Origin: Streptomyces formicae
Lineage (GTDB): Bacteria; Actinomycetota; Actinomycetes; Streptomycetales; Streptomycetaceae
Assembly: GCF_002556545.1 (NCBI RefSeq)
Contig: NZ_CP022685.1
Location: forward strand, 8,224,001-8,288,000
Length of the DNA: 64,000 bases
Reading direction: 5' to 3'
Shown here one piece after another: positions 7,765-13,801 of the stretch. Position 1 is the stretch's first letter; each line of letters starts with the position of its first letter. The notes below the pieces were generated by a model, which was not told the origin of the DNA, did not search any database, and worked only from the letters and a program-made list of their open reading frames with translations. The position numbers and the translations under genes are program-made.

Positions 7765-8631
7765 ATGACCATCACCATCGGTGTCCACAACAGCAATCCG
7801 ACCCTCTACTACCTCTCCCGGCTCGACTACGCCCAGGAGGAACTGGCCGCCGTCGGCGAGACCGTCGCCTTCCATACGTACGTCAACGGCGTACGCACCG
7901 GACAGCTCCTCACCGAAGGCGTCATCGACTTCGGCGGCACGGGGTCCACGCCCCCGGTGACCGCCCAGGCCGCGGGACACGACATCGTGTACACCGCCGT
8001 CTCCGCGCCCCGCCCCGACCACGGCGCGCTCCTGGTCACCGAGGACAGCCCGGTCCGCACCGTCGCGGACCTGAAGGGCGGCACCGTCCACCTGGCCATC
8101 GGCTCCTGGCAGACCCATCTGATCGCCAAGGCCCTGGACGACGCCGGCCTCTCGTACGCCACCGACATCACCCCCGTACGCGGTGGCGAGGACAGCGAGA
8201 GCCTGCTGCGCGCGGGCGGGATCACCGCCTGGGTCGCCCAGGGGGCCCAGCTCGTCGCGGCCCTGCGCGCCGGGGGAGTGCGCGTGGTGATCCGCACCGG
8301 GGACGTCATCACCGACCGGTCCGTCTTCTTCACCCGTCGCGAACTGGCCGAGGAGCGGCCCGAGATCGTGGCCGCGCTCACCCGGGCGCTCCAGCGCGCC
8401 GACGACTGGGCGGCCACCCACCCGCGCGAGGCCGCCGAGATCGCCGCCGCCCACCAGGGCGGTACCGTCGACGACTGGGAGAGCGCGCTGCGCGCCCTGC
8501 CCTGGCGCATCGAGGAGGTCGGCGACGCCTTCGTCGCCGAACAGCAGCGGGCCGCCGACATCTTCGTGCGCACCGGATTCATCGACCGCCCGGTGACCGT
8601 CGCCCACGCCCTGCCCCGGAAGGCGGCATAG
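7765..8631 (+). CDS. SsuA-like binding-protein-fold protein without signal peptide
   Basis: A 288-residue protein that begins directly at the mature fold (MTITIGVHNSNPTLYYLSRL), with neither lipobox nor signal peptide, and starts immediately after the ATPase stop. The core GVIDFGGTGSTPPVTAQAAGHDIVYTA, then VADLKGGTVHLAIGSWQTHLIAKAL, is that of SsuA-type sulfonate binding proteins. I find no cysteine, so it lacks the DszB-type nucleophile of the operon's first gene. It is therefore probably cytoplasmic: a substrate-handling, sensing or non-Cys catalytic relative. Export by another route is possible. Its exact role is unknown. Confidence 0.75.
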   Translation: MTITIGVHNSNPTLYYLSRLDYAQEELAAVGETVAFHTYVNGVRTGQLLTEGVIDFGGTGSTPPVTAQAAGHDIVYTAVSAPRPDHGALLVTEDSPVRTVADLKGGTVHLAIGSWQTHLIAKALDDAGLSYATDITPVRGGEDSESLLRAGGITAWVAQGAQLVAALRAGGVRVVIRTGDVITDRSVFFTRRELAEERPEIVAALTRALQRADDWAATHPREAAEIAAAHQGGTVDDWESALRALPWRIEEVGDAFVAEQQRAADIFVRTGFIDRPVTVAHALPRKAA

Positions 8632-8634
8632 CGC

Positions 8635-9702
8635 ATGGCGTCATCGGAAGTGCTCTGGTACATCATCCCGCGCGAAGGCGCCTACCCCTGGGAGCCCGAG
8701 GGGCGCAGGCCCGTCGACCTCGGCTACCTCCGGCGGCTCGCGGGCACCGTGGAGAGCCTCGGCTTCTCCGGTGCCCTGCTCGCCACCGACCTGTACGACG
8801 TGTGGCCGCTCGGCAGCGCCCTCGCCGCCTCGACGTCGACCGCGTTCAAGCCGCTCCTGGCCGTCCACCCGGGCCTGATCTCGCCGACCCTGCTCGCCAA
8901 GATGGCGCTCAGCTTCGACACCCTCTTCGGCGGGCGGCTCCGCTTCAACGTCGTCAACGGCTCCACCAAGTCCCTTCAGGAGTACGGACTTCACGTGGAG
9001 CACGACGAACGCTACGAGCTGAGCGCCGAGTACTGGTCGATCGTCAAGCGTCTGACGGCCGGTGAGATCTTCGACCACCAGGGCCGTTTCTACGATCTGA
9101 AGGACGCGGGCGCCTCCTTCCGCGAGCTGCGCCCCGTCCAGGAGCCGCACGTGCCCCTCTGGTTCGGCGGGTCGTCGGCCCCGGGCATCGAGATGGCGGC
9201 GGAGCACGTCGACGTCTATCTGACCTGGGGCGAGCCCCCGCACCTGCTCAAGGAGAAGCTGGACCGGGTCCGCGAGCGGGCCGCCGCGCACGGGCGGACG
9301 CTGCGGATCGGGCTGCGCCTGCACCTGATCGTGCGGGACACGGAGGAGGCGGCGTGGGCCGCCGCCGACCGGCTCCTCGACGTCACAAGACAGGCGACGT
9401 ACGCCCGTCAGCTCGGCGAGCGCGCGGGCGAGGACGGGGTGGGCTGGCAGCGGCAGTTCCGCGAGCACGGCGGGAAGGCCCCCGCGCGCGCCAGGGAGTT
9501 GGAGACCCACCCCAACCTGTGGCCCGGCATGAGCCTGTTCCGGCCGGGTCCCGGCACGGCCGTCGTCGGATCCGCCGCCCAGGTCGTGGAGCGCCTGAAG
9601 GAGTACGAGGCGCTGGGGGTCGACACGTTCATCCTCTCCGGCAACCCGCTCCTGGAGGAGGCGTACCGGGTCGCCGAGACCGTGCTTCCCGCGCTGCGCT
9701 AG
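8635..9702 (+). CDS. SsuD-like FMNH2-dependent sulfonate monooxygenase (LLM class)
   Basis: A 355-residue luciferase-like monooxygenase close to SsuD over its whole length: RPVDLGYLRRLA, GGRLRFNVVNGS, HDERYELSAEYW, FGGSSAPG and VYLTWGEPPHLLKEKL. Also shared are GLRLHLI, which holds the Arg/His substrate residues, and PNLWPGMSLFRPGPGTAVVG. SsuD uses reduced FMN and O2 to split a C-SO3 bond, giving an aldehyde and sulfite. The residues corresponding to E. coli His11 and Cys54 look different here (IIPREGAYPW; ATDLYDVW), so the substrate range may differ. No flavin reductase is adjacent. Its TAG stop lies at the left tip of the palindromic element. Confidence 0.83.
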   Translation: MASSEVLWYIIPREGAYPWEPEGRRPVDLGYLRRLAGTVESLGFSGALLATDLYDVWPLGSALAASTSTAFKPLLAVHPGLISPTLLAKMALSFDTLFGGRLRFNVVNGSTKSLQEYGLHVEHDERYELSAEYWSIVKRLTAGEIFDHQGRFYDLKDAGASFRELRPVQEPHVPLWFGGSSAPGIEMAAEHVDVYLTWGEPPHLLKEKLDRVRERAAAHGRTLRIGLRLHLIVRDTEEAAWAAADRLLDVTRQATYARQLGERAGEDGVGWQRQFREHGGKAPARARELETHPNLWPGMSLFRPGPGTAVVGSAAQVVERLKEYEALGVDTFILSGNPLLEEAYRVAETVLPALR

Positions 9703-9876
9703 GGCCTGTCGTCACACTCCCGTCGTCGCCCGAAGGGCGGCCCCGCGGTGTCTGGTGCGTGCGATCGCAAGGCGCCGGGATGTCCTCGTAGTGGGCCTAC
9801 TCGGGCATTCCGGCAACGCCGCGAGCGTGCGTGCCAGACGTCGCGGGGCAGACGGGAGTTTGACGACAGGGCCTAG
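9699..9876. mobile_element. 178-bp palindromic MITE-like element
   Basis: Terminal inverted repeats of 26 nt at 9699-9724 and 9851-9876 match at 24 positions; each outer tip begins ctag. Inner segments also pair (cccgcg..gtctgg..cg with its complement) and the centre is near gtgggcctac (9791-9800), so the whole element can fold into one long hairpin. It carries no ORF of note. It looks like a non-autonomous Streptomyces repeat and may also act as terminator for the sulfur operon. The rest of the 307-bp gap to the LacI gene holds only the likely lacI promoter region. Confidence 0.65.
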
Positions 9877-10009
9877 GGCGTTGGGGGCAGACCTCGGGGC
9901 CGTGGTGGCGCCCTCGCGGGGCAGGCCCCGGGGTCGATGCGGGAAGATGATGCCCGACGGCGGCCGCCGAGGGCGTCGTCCCGCGTCCGCCCGGAAGGAG
10001 AGACCACAG

Positions 10010-11050
10010 GTGACCGACGAGTCGAGCGCCGCGCCGCGTCCCACGCTGGAGGCCGTGGCCGCACGGGCGGGGGTCTCCAGGGCCACCGTCTCGCGTGTCG
10101 TCAACGGCGACGCGGGGGTGCGCGAGACGCTTGCCGCGAAGGTCAGACAGGCAGTCGACGAGCTCGGCTACGTGCCCAACCGGGCCGCCCGCAGCCTGGT
10201 CACCCGGCGGCACGACGCGGTCGCCGTGGTGATCGCCGAGCCGGAGACGCGCGTGTTCGCCGACCCGTTCTTCGCGCTGCAACTGCGCGGCATCAGCAAG
10301 GAGTTGACCGCTCACGACGTACAGCTGGTGCTGCTGCTGACCGAGGGGCGGGACGATCACGAGCGGGTCGGCCGGTATCTCGCGGGCGGACACGTCGACG
10401 GCGCGCTCGTCTTCTCGCTGCACCTGGACGACCCGCTGCCCGGCATCATCCGCCGCGCCGGGGTGCCCACCGTGTTCGGCGGGCGCCCCGGCTGGTCGGA
10501 CCCCGTGTCCGGAGGGCCCGGCGCCCCGTACGTCGACTGCGACAACCGGGGCGGCGCGCGCGAGGCCGTGCGGCACCTGGTCGGCCTCGGGCGCGGCCGT
10601 GTCGCGCACATCACCGGGCCCCTCGACCAGACGTCGGCGGTCGACCGGCTCGACGGCTTCCGCGACGTCCTGGCCGACGCCGACCCGAGGCTGATCGTCG
10701 AGGGCGACTTCACCCCCGCGGGCGGCGAGCGCGCGATGCGTCAACTCCTGGACGCCTGCCCGGACGTGGACGCGGTCTTCGCGGCCAACGACCTGTCGGC
10801 GTCCGGCGCCCTGCGGGTGCTGCGCGAGCGCGGCAGGAGGGTGCCGGACGACGTGGCCGTCATCGGCTTCGACGACATGCTGCCGGTGGCCGAGCAGGTG
10901 GATCCGCCGCTGACGACGGTGCGTCAGGACATCGAGGAGATGGGGCGGTTGATGGCGCGGATCCTGCTTCAGGGGCGCGGCGAGAGCCCTGCCGCCACAC
11001 CGGCCGGTGTGGTGCTGCCGACGTCGCTGGTGCGCAGGGCCTCGGCGTAG
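10010..11050 (+). CDS. LacI family transcriptional repressor
   Basis: A 346-residue protein from the GTG at 10010, with ccggaaggag upstream; the longer reading from 9755 would start inside the palindromic element. The N-terminal LacI helix-turn-helix and hinge are clear (PTLEAVAARAGVSRATVSRVVNG, then YVPNRAARSL). A periplasmic-binding-like sugar domain follows (VAVIGFDDMLPVAEQVDPPLTTVRQDIEEMG). It is encoded next to a secreted beta-1,3-glucanase whose promoter region carries a perfect LacI-type palindrome. It most likely represses glucan use until an oligosaccharide inducer is present. Confidence 0.9.
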   Translation: MTDESSAAPRPTLEAVAARAGVSRATVSRVVNGDAGVRETLAAKVRQAVDELGYVPNRAARSLVTRRHDAVAVVIAEPETRVFADPFFALQLRGISKELTAHDVQLVLLLTEGRDDHERVGRYLAGGHVDGALVFSLHLDDPLPGIIRRAGVPTVFGGRPGWSDPVSGGPGAPYVDCDNRGGAREAVRHLVGLGRGRVAHITGPLDQTSAVDRLDGFRDVLADADPRLIVEGDFTPAGGERAMRQLLDACPDVDAVFAANDLSASGALRVLRERGRRVPDDVAVIGFDDMLPVAEQVDPPLTTVRQDIEEMGRLMARILLQGRGESPAATPAGVVLPTSLVRRASA

Positions 11051-11077
11051 GCGGCCGCCGCGGTCGGGGGCGGGTGG

Positions 11078-12316
11078 TCAGGAGCCCACGCTCACCGTGA
11101 ACCGCCGAGGGTTCCCGTCGTGCGCCGCGCCCGACACGTCCGGCTGGCCGTCGGGCCGAACGTCGTCGTACGGAAACGCGTACCCGATGGGGGAGTTGGC
11201 GTGCACCACCCGTGACCAGTGGTTGGTCACCGCGTCCCGGTAGTAGTCGCCGGACGTCGCGCCGCCTGGCTGTTCGGGGTGGGTGAGCATGATGCTCCGG
11301 TTGAACCCGGCGGCGAGCCTGGCGAGCAGGCCCTTCTTGTCGTCGGGGTCGCCCGGGTTGTTGGCGAAGGGGCCGTGGTTGCAGGTGAAGACGTCCTTCG
11401 ACGTGGGTTTGGCGAAGGAGTGGCCGCCGTTGAACGTCAGCACGTCGCCGCTGACCCGCCCGGTGAACACGCCCCTGCCGCCCTGGAGGTCGATCTTCAG
11501 GTCGGTGGACCGGTACTTCTCCCACACCTGGTCGATGTAGTCGTTCCACACGTCGCGGAACGGCATCTGGTCGGGCCGGTCGAAGTAGGGGGCCATCAGG
11601 TTCTGCGGCGAGATGACGCGCAGGACGCCGCCGTCGTCACCGCGGATGACCAGCTTGTCCCACGGCTGTCCGTCCTTGCCGGTCTGCGCCGCCAGATCCG
11701 CGGCGATCTTGTCGACGGCGCCGTCGGGGAGCGGGGCGACGGTGTGCGTGCCGTCGCCCTCCAGGGTCAGCCCGATGGGCAGGGCGGTCACCAGGTCGAC
11801 GTAGCTGATGTTGGCGTAGAGCTGCTGCGGGTTGAAGGTGAACTCGCAGAACGACCACGTGCGCCCGTAGTTGGGGTCCTCGCGGGTGGCGAAGGCGGGC
11901 TCGACCAGGGAGGGGCCGGGGTTGAGGAAGAAGTCGAGCTTGTCGTCGCGTACGAAGTAGACGCGGGCGCCGTACATCTGAGGCAGCGTCAGGACCTTGG
12001 GCGCCGAACCGGCGGCGCCGAGCGGGATGGCGCAGTCGACGGGCAGTGGGGTCTGCGGCGCCGAGGGCGAGTCGGGCCGGTAGACGCCGCCGTCGGGCTT
12101 GAGCAGCACCCAGCGGTCCGTGCCCTGCTCGTGCCCCGTGACGTAGGCGCGCACCTGTCCAGGCAGCGACGTGTTCCGCAGGGCGAGCTCGCAGGTGGCG
12201 GGCGCGGCCCTGCCTCCTGCCCGGGCGCCGGGGCTGAGGGCGCTGCCCCAGACGGGATAGGTGAGGGCACCCGCGGCGCCCGCGGTGGCGGTCAGGAACG
12301 TTCGACGCGATATCAC
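11078..12316 (-). CDS. Secreted GH64 beta-1,3-glucanase
   Basis: A 412-residue protein from the GTG at 12316 (ribosome binding site aggagacc). It starts with a twin-arginine-type signal (SRRTFLTATAGAAGAL). The mature part matches glycoside hydrolase family 64, the laminaripentaose-producing beta-1,3-glucanases with a thaumatin-like fold. Glu158 (SFCEFTF) and Asp174 (SYVDLV) are 16 residues apart, the same spacing as the catalytic Glu154/Asp170 pair of the Streptomyces matensis enzyme. It lacks an obvious carbohydrate-binding module. It would attack fungal or algal beta-1,3-glucan outside the cell. It is convergent with the LacI gene and likely controlled by it. Confidence 0.87.
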   Translation of the reverse strand: MISRRTFLTATAGAAGALTYPVWGSALSPGARAGGRAAPATCELALRNTSLPGQVRAYVTGHEQGTDRWVLLKPDGGVYRPDSPSAPQTPLPVDCAIPLGAAGSAPKVLTLPQMYGARVYFVRDDKLDFFLNPGPSLVEPAFATREDPNYGRTWSFCEFTFNPQQLYANISYVDLVTALPIGLTLEGDGTHTVAPLPDGAVDKIAADLAAQTGKDGQPWDKLVIRGDDGGVLRVISPQNLMAPYFDRPDQMPFRDVWNDYIDQVWEKYRSTDLKIDLQGGRGVFTGRVSGDVLTFNGGHSFAKPTSKDVFTCNHGPFANNPGDPDDKKGLLARLAAGFNRSIMLTHPEQPGGATSGDYYRDAVTNHWSRVVHANSPIGYAFPYDDVRPDGQPDVSGAAHDGNPRRFTVSVGS

Positions 12317-12394
12317 GGAAGGTCTCCTGCGGTGGGGGGTGTGGGGGTGGTGCACCACTGTCGCGGCGGGGGGATGGGGCGTCAAGAGATGTGA

Positions 12395-12410
12395 CTGAGA
12401 GCGCTCTCAG
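12395..12410. promoter_or_regulatory. LacI-family operator upstream of the glucanase gene
   Basis: ctgagagcgctctcag is a perfect 16-bp palindrome 79-94 bp upstream of the GH64 start. The gagagcgctctc core is the form bound by actinobacterial LacI repressors of saccharide utilisation. The LacI gene at 10010 is the obvious candidate regulator. Confidence 0.75.
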
Positions 12411-12553
12411 AAATCTTGTGTCTTCAGGAAATGACGACGTGGGAGGGGTCGGGCTAGGTGCGGCGCCGCCGGTCTGCCGGACGGCGGGCGGATTGTCAGT
12501 GGGGGGTGCCAGACTCAAGAGGACGGCAGAGAGATGCGACAAAGGAGTCGATC

Positions 12554-13351
12554 ATGCTCAATAACCGTTTCGTCACCGGAGCGCCGGTCTGGGTGGACAT
12601 GTGCGCCCCGGATCTCGGCACCGTCAGCTCCTTCTACCGGGAGCTGTTCGGCTGGGAGCTCCAGCAGGGCGGCCCCGAAGTCGGCGGGTACGGCCAGTTC
12701 CGGATCGGGGGCAGGACCGCGGCGGGCGCGATGGCCGTCTCGGCGGACGAGGCCCCACCTTCATGGACGCTCTACTTCCGCACGCCGGAGGCCGACGCCA
12801 CCGTGAAATCGGTCGAGCAGGCGGGCGGCCGGACGCTCTTCGAGGCTGTGGACATCACGGATCTCGGCCGCATGGCGGGCCTCGCCGACTCCGCGGGCGT
12901 GCCGTTCTCCGTGTGGCAGCAGGGACAGCTCAAGGGCCTCGATGTCCTGAACGAACCGGGCGGCCTGATCTGGGTCGAGCTGTACACCCCGGACGTCGCT
13001 GCGGCCACCGCGTTCTACGGCTCCGTGTTCGGCTGGGGGACCACCGAGATGCCCTTCCCCGGGGGTTCGTACACGATGGTCCACCCGGCCGACGGCACCC
13101 CCGACGACATGTTCGGCGGCCTGGTGCCGCTGGACACCGACCCCGCCGAGTCGACTCCGTACTGGCTGCCGTACTTCCAGGTGGACGACTGCGACGGAGC
13201 GGTCGTCACGGCGCGAGGGGCCGGGGGAGAGGTGCGGATGGAGCCGGTCTCCATGGAGGGCGTGGGCCGTTTCGCCAAGCTGGCCGACCCCGCGGGGGCC
13301 CGGTTCGCCGTGCTGCAGCCCTCGCCTCCCGGCGAGCAGACGGGGGCGTAG
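12554..13351 (+). CDS. VOC superfamily protein with two glyoxalase-like domains
   Basis: A 265-residue protein starting at the ATG at 12554 after aaaggag. It consists of two tandem VOC (glyoxalase/bleomycin-resistance) domains. The first, about residues 8-125, contains WVDMCAPDLGTVSSFYRELFGWEL; the second, about 138-255, contains WVELYTPDVAAATAFYGSVFGWG. Members are often annotated as hydroxylases or small-molecule binding proteins in Streptomyces and can detoxify or bind metabolites. A metal site is not complete enough to predict catalysis. The gene appears monocistronic, and no function is assigned. Confidence 0.82.
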   Translation: MLNNRFVTGAPVWVDMCAPDLGTVSSFYRELFGWELQQGGPEVGGYGQFRIGGRTAAGAMAVSADEAPPSWTLYFRTPEADATVKSVEQAGGRTLFEAVDITDLGRMAGLADSAGVPFSVWQQGQLKGLDVLNEPGGLIWVELYTPDVAAATAFYGSVFGWGTTEMPFPGGSYTMVHPADGTPDDMFGGLVPLDTDPAESTPYWLPYFQVDDCDGAVVTARGAGGEVRMEPVSMEGVGRFAKLADPAGARFAVLQPSPPGEQTGA

Positions 13352-13446
13352 TCTTCGGTCCCCGCGGTTTCGGAGATCCCTCCGGAGGGCAACCCTCATC
13401 GGGAACCTCGCGCCGGTGCCCGGCGGCGAAACACCGTCGGACCGGG

Positions 13447-13470
13447 CGTTGATCGTTCGTTGATCGAACG
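13447..13470. promoter_or_regulatory. Repeat structure upstream of the Wbl gene
   Basis: gttgatcg occurs twice, 11 nt apart, and an inverted repeat cgttcg-ttgat-cgaacg spans 13454-13470. It lies 29 bp before the chosen Wbl start, so it probably overlaps the promoter and may be an operator. This is inferred from symmetry. Confidence 0.4.
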
Positions 13471-13498
13471 TTTCGCGCGGTGCGGCAGCATCGGCGGC

Positions 13499-13747
13499 AT
13501 GTTGATCGAGATGACGGCCGAGCCCGAGCTGGCCTGGCAGGAGCAGGCGCTGTGCGCCCAGACCGGAGCGGACTTCTTCTTCCCCGAGCCCGGTAGCTCG
13601 GTGCGCGAAGCGAAGTACATCTGCCGGATGTGCGAGATGCGCCCCGCCTGCCTCGAGTACGCCCTCGCCAATGACGAGCGGTTCGGTGTCTGGGGCGGCC
13701 TCTCCGAGAAGGAGCGGTACGCCCTCAGACACCAGTCGGGCCGGTAG
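13499..13747 (+). CDS. WhiB-like (Wbl) iron-sulfur transcription factor
   Basis: An 82-residue protein with the four cluster-binding cysteines in the Wbl arrangement (QALC, ICRMC, PAC). The GVWGG turn and a short basic C-terminus follow. The core from ELAWQEQALCAQT to CLEYALANDERFGVWGGLSE is very close to WhiB itself, closer than to WhiD or WblC types. Wbl proteins carry an oxygen- and NO-sensitive 4Fe-4S cluster and act with the principal sigma factor in development or stress. The basic tail is only RHQSGR, shorter than in WhiB. An in-frame ATG at 13511 is an alternative start. Confidence 0.9.
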   Translation: MLIEMTAEPELAWQEQALCAQTGADFFFPEPGSSVREAKYICRMCEMRPACLEYALANDERFGVWGGLSEKERYALRHQSGR

Positions 13748-13763
13748 TGCCCGCGCTGCGCAC

Positions 13764-13792
13764 AGGGCCCTTCGCCATCGGCGAAGGGCCCT
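13764..13792. terminator. Bidirectional terminator between Wbl and glycosidase genes
   Basis: A perfect 13-bp stem, agggcccttcgcc and its complement, with loop atc, lies in the 54-bp gap between two convergent genes. Confidence 0.85.
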
Positions 13793-13801
13793 TCAGGCGC
13801 T

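Noticed and set aside
9755..10009. N-terminal extension of the LacI gene
   Set aside because: It would begin inside the palindromic element and lacks a ribosome binding site; the GTG at 10010 gives the standard LacI N-terminus.
13378..13389. 12-bp palindrome ccctccggaggg
   Set aside because: Common GC-rich symmetry, no position relative to a promoter that gives it meaning.
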